From an uncultured Fulvivirga sp. (lineage in GTDB: Bacteria; Bacteroidota; Bacteroidia; Cytophagales; Cyclobacteriaceae), in assembly GCA_947500555.1 (NCBI GenBank), contig CANMSE010000003.1, positions 434,001 to 498,000 on the forward strand: a stretch of DNA of 64,000 nt, given 5' to 3'. The notes below the pieces were generated by a model. That model saw nothing but the letters and a program-made list of their open reading frames with translations. It did not search any database and was not told the DNA's origin. The first letter of the stretch is position 1; every line of letters begins with the position of its first letter. The translations under genes and the position numbers were made by a program. Below, one piece after another: positions 18,122 through 25,116 of this stretch.

Positions 18122-18780
18122 TGAGCTACAGAACTTTTATAGCCGAATTTATAGGCACATATGCATTGGTATTTTGTGGAACTGGTGCTATCATAATTAA
18201 TGATATAACTGGTGGTTCGGTTAGTAATGTAGGAATAGCTCTCACTTTTGGTGCTATAGTTACCGCCATGATTTATAGTTTTGGTCATGTTTCAGGAGCC
18301 CATATTAATCCGGCAGTTACTCTGGCATTTTGGATGGCAAAAGAGATTGGCTCAAACAAACTTCTCCCCTATTTCTTTGCTCAATTTAGTGGAGCAACAG
18401 CGGCTAGTGCAACACTTTGGTTATTCTTTCCAACTCATGATACGCTAGGCGCCACACTTCCTTTTGATGATATTTGGACCGCCTTTTTGTTTGAAATTAT
18501 GCTTAGTTACATTCTAATGCTTGTAATCATTCAGTTTTCATCGGTGACTGATAATATCAAACCATTCGCTGGCTTAGTGATTGGTCTAACGGTAATGTTA
18601 GAGGCTGCTTTTGCAGGGCCACTGACAGGAGCTTCAATGAACCCCGCCAGGTCATTTGGTCCAGCTATCATATCAGGACAAACAGAGTATCTAACATATT
18701 ATATGTTAGCTGCCTTTATTGGTATGACACTTAGCATAGTCACTCATAAATTACTTAACAAGACCACAGAACAAACATGA
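18121..18780 (+). CDS. aqpS: MIP-family aquaporin, probably the arsenite channel AqpS
   Basis: A 219-residue membrane channel with six helices and the two half-helix signatures HINPAVTLAF (NPA at 63-65) and SMNPARSFGPA (NPA at 174-176). Aquaglyceroporins conduct As(OH)3. In Sinorhizobium meliloti AqpS with ArsC gives arsenate resistance by letting the As(III) formed inside flow out. The tight coupling here (start overlaps arsN, stop overlaps arsC by 4 bases) and the lack of ArsB or Acr3 in the locus point to the same role. The second selectivity position Arg177 is in place. Confidence 0.85.
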   Translation: MSYRTFIAEFIGTYALVFCGTGAIIINDITGGSVSNVGIALTFGAIVTAMIYSFGHVSGAHINPAVTLAFWMAKEIGSNKLLPYFFAQFSGATAASATLWLFFPTHDTLGATLPFDDIWTAFLFEIMLSYILMLVIIQFSSVTDNIKPFAGLVIGLTVMLEAAFAGPLTGASMNPARSFGPAIISGQTEYLTYYMLAAFIGMTLSIVTHKLLNKTTEQT

Positions 18781-19190
18781 AAAAAATACTTGTATTATGT
18801 ACCGGAAACTCCTGTAGGAGTCAACTGGCAGAAGGTTATCTAAGACACTTTTCAAATGAAAAAGCTGAAGTTTGGAGTGCTGGTGTTGAGACACATGGAG
18901 TCAATCCAAAGGCTATTGAAACCATGAAAGAAGATGGCCTAGACATCAGTAATCATACGTCCAATCATATTGATGAGTATCGCGATATTGATTTTGATTA
19001 TGTCATCACCGTGTGCGACAATGCAAAAGAACGATGTCCCTACTTCCCTACTTCTGCCGACAAGTTTCACTACAATTTCCCTGATCCGGCAAAAGCTACG
19101 GGGACAGAAGAAGAAATTAAGGCTGAGTTTAAGAAGGTTCGTGAAATGATTAAGGAGTATTCAGAAAACTTTGCTTCTAAGTACTTATAA
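18777..19190 (+). CDS. arsC: Arsenate reductase, low-molecular-weight phosphatase type
   Basis: A 137-residue cytosolic enzyme that reduces As(V) to As(III) with thioredoxin as electron source. The phosphatase P-loop CTGNSCR has the nucleophile Cys8 and Arg14. The two resolving cysteines are Cys80 and Cys87 (TVCDNAKERCP), and the acid Asp lies in NFPDPAKA. All residues needed for the triple-Cys relay are present, so it should be active. It overlaps the channel gene by 4 bases (ATGA) and is the last gene of the locus. Confidence 0.93.
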   Translation: MKKILVLCTGNSCRSQLAEGYLRHFSNEKAEVWSAGVETHGVNPKAIETMKEDGLDISNHTSNHIDEYRDIDFDYVITVCDNAKERCPYFPTSADKFHYNFPDPAKATGTEEEIKAEFKKVREMIKEYSENFASKYL

Positions 19191-19338
19191 GGTAATTCTC
19201 AATACGATTTGGTAACCAATTCTCAATTTGGAGTCATTCCGTAGTGTAACGGAGGAATCTTCACCGCAGTGAAAGACATACACGTTCATTTTATCGTAAA
19301 AGATTTCTCCTTTTCGCTACGCTTCAATACGAAATGAC
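19191..19338. repeat. Large imperfect inverted repeat after arsC
   Basis: The left arm (about 19233-19261, GTCATTCC...GGAGGAATCTT) pairs imperfectly with the right arm (19299-19338, AAGATTTCTCC...GAAATGAC). The sequence before it holds two imperfect copies of GGTAA-TTCTCAATnnG-TTTG (19191 and 19211). The arms have the AGCGTAGCGAAAAGGAGAAATCTT type of sequence common in palindromic elements of Bacteroidota. The 207-base gap after arsC holds nothing else I can see. Confidence 0.55.
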
Positions 19339-19397
19339 CATTGATTTGAGATTATGAAGTAACTAGCTTCTTACTTAATAATACCAACCTCCATTCT

Positions 19398-19868
19398 CTA
19401 AAGTTCTTCAATTACACTTTCATAATCAGCTTGGATGTCTTCATGAAGTGATGACAGTGCTTTTTGAATTTTCACCTTTTGGCGCTCGTACATATTAGTT
19501 ATAACCGTACTGCGATGAATAGGTATTCCTGAATCTCTGACCGCCTGGCAGAAGTATAGAAGCACTTCGACTTCAGTCTGCTTGTTTCCTGAATAACGAA
19601 TGTTTTTATTCAATTGCCTCAAAATTTTCTGAAGGCCTTTTTTAGCGTAGTAAATATGACTGGTATTGATCTCGTCCATCATGTCATCAATATCATACTT
19701 AATGGCCTCTATATAGGCTGCTTCATCTTGGGCTTCGAACAACAAATAGGATAACAGTTCTTTATTATCTTTTTTAAAACGACCCAGTCTGAGACATAGC
19801 TCTGCCAGTTCCTTTGGATCACGAGTTTTTAATTCCTTTCGTATTTCTGCTAGTGAAGCGGGTTTCAT
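19398..19868 (-). CDS. Hypothetical conserved helical protein
   Basis: A 156-residue, mostly alpha-helical cytosolic protein with no signal peptide, beginning MKPASLAEIRKELKTRDPKELAELCLRLGRFKKDNKELLSYLLFEA. I do not recognise a named domain; the pattern suggests a small helical bundle or HEAT-like scaffold. It lies 17 bases downstream of the DUF4174 gene on the same strand, so the two are probably one operon. The function is unknown. Confidence 0.7.
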   Translation of the reverse strand: MKPASLAEIRKELKTRDPKELAELCLRLGRFKKDNKELLSYLLFEAQDEAAYIEAIKYDIDDMMDEINTSHIYYAKKGLQKILRQLNKNIRYSGNKQTEVEVLLYFCQAVRDSGIPIHRSTVITNMYERQKVKIQKALSSLHEDIQADYESVIEEL

Positions 19869-19885
19869 AGGCTATTTCAATGATT

Positions 19886-20266
19886 TCATTTCATTTCATT
19901 TTTACGCATGGGCATGCCATCAATTATTGCAAACAACCTCTTGGAAGTGAATATCTCATTTTTAATTACGTGTTTGACTCCCCCATCCTTTCCTATTAAC
20001 ACAACAGAAAAAGATGAGTCATCTGGAATATATTTGTCTCTAATGAACTGAAGCTCCTTCTCGCTAAACCTCTTTTCATCCATTACAAAGATGAGCATAT
20101 GGCGCTCAGCTAAGCCTTGTTCATTAGGTCTCAGTTCTTCCAATTGCTTATCGATCAACTCAACTTTTTCACCAAAAATCAAGAGAATCCTGTTTTTCCA
20201 TTTGTACTTATCAAGAGGATTACCCGCTGCAATAATTAAAAGGCTTATGATCAGTAAAACTTTCAT
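19886..20266 (-). CDS. DUF4174 domain protein (exported, thioredoxin-like)
   Basis: A 126-residue protein with a short hydrophobic N-terminal signal (MKVLLIISLLIIAAGNPL). The DUF4174 features are clear: DKYKWKNRILLIFG near the start, RHMLIFVMDEKRF, and the ending VVLIGKDGGVKHVIKNEIF followed by FAIIDGMPMRKNEM, which is diagnostic. The fold is probably thioredoxin-like without redox cysteines. It probably acts in the periplasm. First gene of a two-gene operon with the helical protein downstream. Confidence 0.82.
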   Translation of the reverse strand: MKVLLIISLLIIAAGNPLDKYKWKNRILLIFGEKVELIDKQLEELRPNEQGLAERHMLIFVMDEKRFSEKELQFIRDKYIPDDSSFSVVLIGKDGGVKHVIKNEIFTSKRLFAIIDGMPMRKNEMK

Positions 20267-20346
20267 ATGCTGTGCTTACCTGGTAGCTAATAATTAACCA
20301 GCATCTACCATGCTTGTTTAAATTTATGTAGCAGTCGAATAGCGAT

Positions 20347-20871
20347 CTAGTTTCCCAAAAACTCCTTCAGGTCATCAAACATCTCCTCTACCTCAATTCT
20401 TCTAAGTTCAAAAGCGTCATTATGCTTTACATTATTTACATAATGGTTCCAATGCTTATTTGCCTTCTTTAATACTCTGGGTGTGATATCGAATTCTTTA
20501 TAATCCAATAATTCCTTCGCTGTTCTGGATACTTTATACGAGCCAAAGAGATATAATTTGAACAAATCAATATATGATTTACTTACATCGAAGCCTTCCA
20601 GCGCCATCAATAAATCTCCTGCTATTGTACTATTGTCTTTATGCTGAATAGCATTCATCAATGGGTCTAGTGCCTCTTGATTTTCTTTCATTAAACCCAA
20701 GGTTCGGGCTGCAAGGAAGCGAGTATCTGAATTCTCATGAGTAAAAAGCTGAATCATACTATTCATAACCTCATCAGACCCTATTTCAGCCAACGAATCA
20801 GAAGCTTTATAAACTCGTTCATCTGACCCCTTGTCTAATGCCTGAATTAACAGTTCAACATCTTTTCTCAT
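20347..20871 (-). CDS. HEAT-repeat protein
   Basis: A 174-residue cytosolic protein built of helical repeats: DVELLIQALDKGSDERVYKASDSLAEIGSDEVMNSMIQLF, then TRFLAARTLGLMKENQEALDPLMNAI, the typical HEAT pattern. It probably serves as a protein-protein adaptor; no partner is evident. In the current sequence its start lies inside the 3' end of the SnoaL-like gene (17-base overlap). That overlap disappears if the frameshift there is corrected, leaving a 14-base gap. Confidence 0.75.
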   Translation of the reverse strand: MRKDVELLIQALDKGSDERVYKASDSLAEIGSDEVMNSMIQLFTHENSDTRFLAARTLGLMKENQEALDPLMNAIQHKDNSTIAGDLLMALEGFDVSKSYIDLFKLYLFGSYKVSRTAKELLDYKEFDITPRVLKKANKHWNHYVNNVKHNDAFELRRIEVEEMFDDLKEFLGN

Positions 20872-21259
20872 AAATGATTAATGATCTACTGCGGTGGTGG
20901 TGTGTAGAAAAATTGCTCTTTAACAATTTTGTCATTTTCACTTCATAAAGACACAATTCTTCAAATTTTACTCTTCCCATTCCCTTCATCGTATTATCTG
21001 ATACTATTTTTACAGTTAAAAAATCTCCGGCAACCAATGGGTCGCTAACCTCCATTCCATGTTGCTCTTCGATCATGGCTTGCCATTGTTCTCCCTTTTT
21101 TGCGAATTCATCGAGCCCTTTAACTTTTGGCCATGGTGTACCCTCAGGCTCTATGCTTTCAGCATCCTGACTATAAAGCTCACAATATATTTGCTCCCAC
21201 TCTTGTTTTCGGCATAAGTCGACTAATCGATTTGCAATTTCTGAAGTTGTCATAATCAT
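20855..21259 (-). CDS. SnoaL/NTF2-like protein with a frameshifted C-terminus
   Basis: A 134-residue frame whose first ~110 residues match a SnoaL-like NTF2-fold family: MTTSEIANRLVDLCRKQEWEQIYCELYSQDAESIEPEG, GLDEFAKKGEQW, VKFEELCLYEVK. After VK the open frame gives an odd tail, MTKLLKSNFSTHHHRS. Inserting one base in the T4 run at 20935-20938 instead gives VKNDKIVKEQFFYTPPPQ and a TAG at 20888-20886, the expected family ending. So the sequence has a one-base deletion (mutation or assembly error). An alternative start is the ATG at 21253. The fold often serves small-molecule enzymes; the function is unknown. Confidence 0.72.
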   Translation of the reverse strand: MIMTTSEIANRLVDLCRKQEWEQIYCELYSQDAESIEPEGTPWPKVKGLDEFAKKGEQWQAMIEEQHGMEVSDPLVAGDFLTVKIVSDNTMKGMGRVKFEELCLYEVKMTKLLKSNFSTHHHRSRSLIIYEKRC

Positions 21260-21298
21260 AAAAGTTGGTCAATACTCTTGTTAAGTTACGATTTTGGT

Positions 21299-21306
21299 CA
21301 AAACTA
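21299..21306 (-). promoter_or_regulatory. -7 promoter box of the SnoaL-like gene
   Basis: The minus strand reads TAGTTTTG, an exact TAnnTTTG match, 39 bases before the ATG at 21259 and just after the cyclase stop. It suggests a separate SnoaL-HEAT transcript. Confidence 0.4.
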
Positions 21307-21310
21307 AAAG

Positions 21311-22366
21311 TCAAGATCCTGTTGATTTCATGACAGAATAAATTTCTACTTCTTTCTCTTTTCCTTTCAAAGGAATGATACCTAATTTTTCGAATGAATA
21401 GTCATTTTCAATGAGTTGATTTTTTAAAGTAGTTGAGATAAGCAATTCAGCGCCAAAAGCATTACACTGCCCCTGAATTCGTGCAGCTGTATTGATAGTG
21501 TCTCCATGATAGGCAATTTCTTTTTTGTATTTGCCCACTTCAGTTACCGTAACTACACCAGCATTCATACCAGCTTTAAAGAACGGTAAAGCTCCATAAT
21601 TGGCTAAGTAGTATTTCTCTCTTTTTACAAGACGTTCTTTGAAGTTGAAATAGGCATTTACACAATTATTTTTCTTAAGTCCGTCTTTAAGTCTCCATGT
21701 TAATATTACCTCATCACCAACATATTGATATATTTCTGCTTCATTTTCAACGACCACACCCAAATCATCAAAACAATCTTGTATCATACGGCTATATTGG
21801 ATATGACCCAGTCGCTCCGCATGTTTAGTTGAAGACTGAAGATCCAGGAACATAAAGATGCGCTCTTCTTCGTGTGGAGTATAAAATTTACCTCGCAAGA
21901 GTTTCCAGAGGTTGCTGTCGCCCAGCATGAGGTTTACTTGCCTGAGAGAAACTAGGAATAGATCTACAAATAGAATATAAAAATAAATTGCAAAACTGCC
22001 GGGCTCAATAATGAATGTTGCTAGTCCAACCTTTGTATCAAATAGCGTAGTGACCATGAGGTAGGAAGTAAGAATAAGCACTATTACAAAAGCAACAGCA
22101 TATAAAAACCGGATAAACAGAAATCGTTGAATGGAAGTGCGCTTATAAAAACGCTCTTCCATCAGCACTTGTACTCCTCCTGAAATTGCTCCGAATATTG
22201 GCCCGAAAATAAAAGATACTATAAGTGAATTGGAGAATTCCCATTGAACAGAGCCCTGTTCAATAGTTCCAGATCCACGAACAATGGTAAGAAATACAAA
22301 GGCGAACGTCCAGCCAATAATGTAATCCAGTATTATTCTCCATCTGCGTTTATTGATCAGGCTCAT
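21311..22366 (-). CDS. Membrane class III adenylate/guanylate cyclase
   Basis: A 351-residue protein with about four membrane helices in residues 1-165 and a cytosolic class III cyclase domain from ~167. The metal-binding Asp residues are in FMFLDLQSSTKHAERLG and in YVGDEVILTW. GMNAGVVTVTEVG and GDTINTAARIQ complete the fold; the latter carries the transition-state Asn and Arg (NTAAR). It should therefore be catalytically competent and make cAMP or cGMP; specificity cannot be told. Its start overlaps the stop of the oxidoreductase gene by 4 bases. Confidence 0.85.
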   Translation of the reverse strand: MSLINKRRWRIILDYIIGWTFAFVFLTIVRGSGTIEQGSVQWEFSNSLIVSFIFGPIFGAISGGVQVLMEERFYKRTSIQRFLFIRFLYAVAFVIVLILTSYLMVTTLFDTKVGLATFIIEPGSFAIYFYILFVDLFLVSLRQVNLMLGDSNLWKLLRGKFYTPHEEERIFMFLDLQSSTKHAERLGHIQYSRMIQDCFDDLGVVVENEAEIYQYVGDEVILTWRLKDGLKKNNCVNAYFNFKERLVKREKYYLANYGALPFFKAGMNAGVVTVTEVGKYKKEIAYHGDTINTAARIQGQCNAFGAELLISTTLKNQLIENDYSFEKLGIIPLKGKEKEVEIYSVMKSTGS

Positions 22367-23337
22367 AATGTGCCATGGTTAGACTGATTCATTATAATAA
22401 TCACTTTACCTTTGGCGTGCCTCGTCTTTACATAAGTAAGTGCATCGGCTGTCTCTGCTAAAGGATAGACTCTATCTATAACCGGTTTTATTTTACCGGA
22501 ATGAATAAGATCATTTATATATAGCAAATCCTCGTTTTTTGCTTTAACATGAACAGACTTTATGCTTTTTCCTCCTAACAACATCCCAGAGATCATTTGC
22601 CTTAAGCTATCAAATCCCACTATGGCGCTATGTCCATGGGGCTTCATTAAACTTTTATAGTTAGCAAGAGAAAGATTACCTACATTATCGATAATTAGAT
22701 CATACCGATGTTTATATAGGTCATCGCGTGTATAATCAATAGCATGATCTGCTCCCAATGATTTGATTAACTCTACATTATTGGTACTGCATACACCAGT
22801 AACTTCAGCTCCAAATGCCTTGGCCATTTGAATCGCCATTGTACCCACTCCTCCTGAAGCACCATTAATCAATACTTTAGAATCTTTTTCAATTTCCCCA
22901 AATGATCTTAAAGCATTTAATGCTGTCAAAGCGGCTACTGGTAATGAGGCGGCCTGCTCAAATGTTAAATTGGCTGGTTTTTTTACGATTTGATCTTCTT
23001 TCAACGTCACATATTCCGCAAAACCTCCTAGTCCTGACTTGAAAGCATCTCCGTACACCTCATCTCCAATTTGAAAGTTTGTTATTTCTTCACCAATTGA
23101 TTCCACAATTCCCGCAACGTCAGCTCCAAGAATTTTGTGTTTTGGTTTAAATAAGCCTAAGGTTAAACGTACAGGTGGCATTCCGCTAAGTAAATGACCA
23201 TCAAGTGGGTTAACTGAAGCAGCTCTTACCCGTATCAAGATTTCATCGGAAGCTGGTAGAGGTTTCTCAACTTCCTTTAGCTGCATTACTTCCGGAGATC
23301 CGTAGCTTTCGTTAACTATCGCTTTCATGGAGTTCAT
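22363..23337 (-). CDS. NAD(P)-dependent MDR oxidoreductase (quinone reductase type)
   Basis: A 324-residue zinc-free medium-chain dehydrogenase/reductase. The N-terminal GroES-like domain (MKAIVNESYGSPEVMQLKEV) precedes a Rossmann fold with the cofactor loop INGASGGVGTMAIQMAKAFGAEVTGV and GADHAIDYTRDD. The signature HKILGADVAGIVESIG is typical. It probably reduces a quinone or enone with NADPH in the cytosol. The frame overlaps the 79-residue gene upstream by 26 bases and the cyclase downstream by 4, so translation is coupled. An internal ATG at codon 4 (MKAIVNESYG) may be the real start and would shrink the overlap to 17 bases. Confidence 0.85.
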   Translation of the reverse strand: MNSMKAIVNESYGSPEVMQLKEVEKPLPASDEILIRVRAASVNPLDGHLLSGMPPVRLTLGLFKPKHKILGADVAGIVESIGEEITNFQIGDEVYGDAFKSGLGGFAEYVTLKEDQIVKKPANLTFEQAASLPVAALTALNALRSFGEIEKDSKVLINGASGGVGTMAIQMAKAFGAEVTGVCSTNNVELIKSLGADHAIDYTRDDLYKHRYDLIIDNVGNLSLANYKSLMKPHGHSAIVGFDSLRQMISGMLLGGKSIKSVHVKAKNEDLLYINDLIHSGKIKPVIDRVYPLAETADALTYVKTRHAKGKVIIIMNQSNHGTL

Positions 23338-23551
23338 CCGTTAATGTTGAACATGAGTACCCTAAATTCTCAATGAGTTCTATAATTTCTGTATCATCCA
23401 AATCCTGTTTCGTAACTATCCGAAGTACATTATCCACATCCATGGTATCCACAGACCATGATGTTATCCTATAATGACTGTCTAAAATTGGCTTCAGACT
23501 ATTGACCTTACTGTCAGTATTAATGTTGGTTTTAAAAAGTAAGATGTTCAT
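23312..23551 (-). CDS. 79-residue HMA-like protein without the metal-binding CxxC
   Basis: A small protein with the beta-alpha-beta-beta-alpha-beta rhythm of copper-chaperone (HMA) domains: MNILLFKTNIN, SLKPILDSHYRITSWSVDTMD, NVLRIVTKQDLDDTEIIELIENLGYSC. The loop that carries CxxC in metal chaperones reads NTDSK, so it should not bind copper in the usual way. Such proteins are common in Bacteroidota, with unknown role. It overlaps the oxidoreductase gene and follows the XRE gene by 53 bases. Confidence 0.6.
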   Translation of the reverse strand: MNILLFKTNINTDSKVNSLKPILDSHYRITSWSVDTMDVDNVLRIVTKQDLDDTEIIELIENLGYSCSTLTDELHESDS

Positions 23552-23604
23552 TTTGAGTGTTGTTGTTGAGTTGTTTCTTTATTGGTAATGACGATTATAC
23601 CCCT

Positions 23605-23823
23605 CTATTCGGGGACATCATAAGTAAAAACATTGTCCAGCGGTGTTTTAAACACTTTGGCTATTCTAAAAGCTAGTTCCAATGTTGGTGAGTATTTCCC
23701 CTTTTCTATTGCCGCTATGGTTTGTCTGGTAACACCAACTTTGTCGGCCAAATCCTGTTGGGTCATTTCATCATTATGAAATCTGAGCGTTCTTATGTTA
23801 TTACTTATTTTATGGCTTCCCAT
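23605..23823 (-). CDS. XRE-family transcriptional regulator
   Basis: A 72-residue single-domain Cro/CI-type DNA-binding protein: SNNIRTLRFHNDEMTQQDLADKVGVTRQTIAAIEKGKYSPTLELAFRIAKVFKTPLDNVF. This short type usually regulates the membrane-protein gene beside it. Here that gene ends one base upstream. A 13-bp inverted repeat at 24325-24362 is the likely operator, over the promoter of the pair. Confidence 0.9.
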   Translation of the reverse strand: MGSHKISNNIRTLRFHNDEMTQQDLADKVGVTRQTIAAIEKGKYSPTLELAFRIAKVFKTPLDNVFTYDVPE

Positions 23824-23824
23824 G

Positions 23825-24268
23825 CTATATACCTTTTCTAAAATAGTAAAGCTGGAATCCGTTATCTAAAATCTCTGATAAAATACCAGAAGCTATAATA
23901 ACAATGAACATGGCGTTGACCGACATCCCCATCACCAAAGTGGCCATTGAAGCTATAAAGCCCAGACCAAATACGTATTTCCCAATTTGTGATGACCGTA
24001 GCTCTATCAATTTATCTCGTTCATCCATGGGTGGTATCTTCTCGCGGGTCGCTATCGTATTTGAAATACTGAAAATAATATGAATTATTATTTTGGCTGC
24101 AATGGTAACAGGCATAAGAATAAGTAGGGTTTCGGCCCAAAATACAAGCAGGTCATTAGTGCTCATCATAGAATCATCATGCGAATAAAAAACGTAGAAA
24201 TAATAACAAGAGGATATCAGTAGTGTGCTGAGGATATTGATCACAAGTTGTTTTTCTCTAAAAGACAT
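23825..24268 (-). CDS. Four-helix membrane protein paired with an XRE regulator
   Basis: A 147-residue inner-membrane protein with about four hydrophobic helices and a short cytosolic loop REKIPPMDERDKLIELRSSQIGKYVFGLGF. It resembles the DUF2178-type membrane partners of small XRE regulators. Its biochemical role is unknown. First gene of the two-gene unit, with a -7 box (TAACTTTG) and a strong inverted repeat just upstream. Confidence 0.72.
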   Translation of the reverse strand: MSFREKQLVINILSTLLISSCYYFYVFYSHDDSMMSTNDLLVFWAETLLILMPVTIAAKIIIHIIFSISNTIATREKIPPMDERDKLIELRSSQIGKYVFGLGFIASMATLVMGMSVNAMFIVIIASGILSEILDNGFQLYYFRKGI

Positions 24269-24310
24269 TTTGAGTTGCGTTTGAGTGACAATTGTAAACT
24301 ATTACGAACA

Positions 24311-24318
24311 CAAAGTTA
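24311..24318 (-). promoter_or_regulatory. -7 promoter box of the membrane/XRE pair
   Basis: The minus strand reads TAACTTTG, an exact TAnnTTTG match, 42 bases before the ATG at 24268. The inverted repeat at 24325-24362 covers the position of the -33 element, so binding there would block transcription. Confidence 0.5.
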
Positions 24319-24324
24319 ATTAAG

Positions 24325-24362
24325 TTTCACATAATGTTAAATATTTTTTACATTATGTGAAA
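24325..24362. promoter_or_regulatory. 13-bp inverted repeat, likely XRE operator
   Basis: TTTCACATAATGT (24325-24337) and ACATTATGTGAAA (24350-24362) pair perfectly with 12 bases between. It lies 6 bases upstream of the -7 box of the membrane/XRE pair. No T-run follows it on the minus strand where the DUF4386 gene ends 37 bases upstream, so an operator is more likely than a terminator. Confidence 0.65.
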
Positions 24363-24398
24363 ACGGTCTCAAAACAGCTATAGTAAGCTATCGAAGAG

Positions 24399-25088
24399 CT
24401 AAGTCAATTCGGATTTGGACGAGGAAGTACTATTAAATCCTTTTACTATGAGCCACAAAGTAAATGCTATCATGTGTACACCATTCTGAGCGTAGAAATA
24501 AAAGCTCACTTTGTATCCAAATATTTGTGACCAGGTGGTAAAAAAGACCACTGCCATCGCACACATTCCCCATGCCGCCAGAAACTTTGGAATTAAACGT
24601 TCTCTTAACAAAAGGTAGAAAAAACTGAATGTAGCCATTGCGTAGGCAATTAACCCAAAGAAGTGAGCTGAGAAGTAATCCCTCAACTTTACTTCAACCA
24701 TCAACTCATAAAAGGTTATGTTCTGAGCATCACCCTTCATAAACATTTCACTTAAATCAATCAAAGATAAGTGGCTTATATCTCCATATAAACTAACAGA
24801 GAAGCTGATCAGCCAAAAGCATACAAACCACAGAGCCAATGGTTTGCTGTACTTACTTAAAAACGGGTAAAGCCAAATTGAAATAAACAGCCATATGCCA
24901 CCAGCAATGAAATTTAGTAGAATCGAAATTTTCATTCCAAATGATTTATCAAACACTATTTGAAGAAAATTATCTTGACTTATCAAAGATGATGATAGCC
25001 CTCTGAAGTTTAAGCTTGTACTTCCGGCAATAATGACCATAAGTAATAATAATCCAACAACCCTACCTTTATATTTATTGGAATCCAT
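24399..25088 (-). CDS. DUF4386 family membrane protein
   Basis: A 229-residue protein with about six hydrophobic helices. The DUF4386 features are visible: an N-terminal KYKGRVVGLLLLMVIIAGSTSL, a central AGGIWLFISIWLYPFLSKYSKPLAL and the late FFYLLLRERLIPKFLAAWGMCAM. The function is unknown. It ends 28 bases after the large permease on the same strand and may be the last gene of the PadR operon at 28,693-24,399. Confidence 0.78.
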   Translation of the reverse strand: MDSNKYKGRVVGLLLLMVIIAGSTSLNFRGLSSSLISQDNFLQIVFDKSFGMKISILLNFIAGGIWLFISIWLYPFLSKYSKPLALWFVCFWLISFSVSLYGDISHLSLIDLSEMFMKGDAQNITFYELMVEVKLRDYFSAHFFGLIAYAMATFSFFYLLLRERLIPKFLAAWGMCAMAVVFFTTWSQIFGYKVSFYFYAQNGVHMIAFTLWLIVKGFNSTSSSKSELT

Positions 25089-25116
25089 GTGTTGTTATTT
25101 CAAAATACGTTGTTAA

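Noticed and set aside
20886..20940. Programmed ribosomal frameshift in the SnoaL-like gene
   Set aside because: The A4 context is not a classical slippery heptamer and there is no structure or need for two products; a deletion is simpler.
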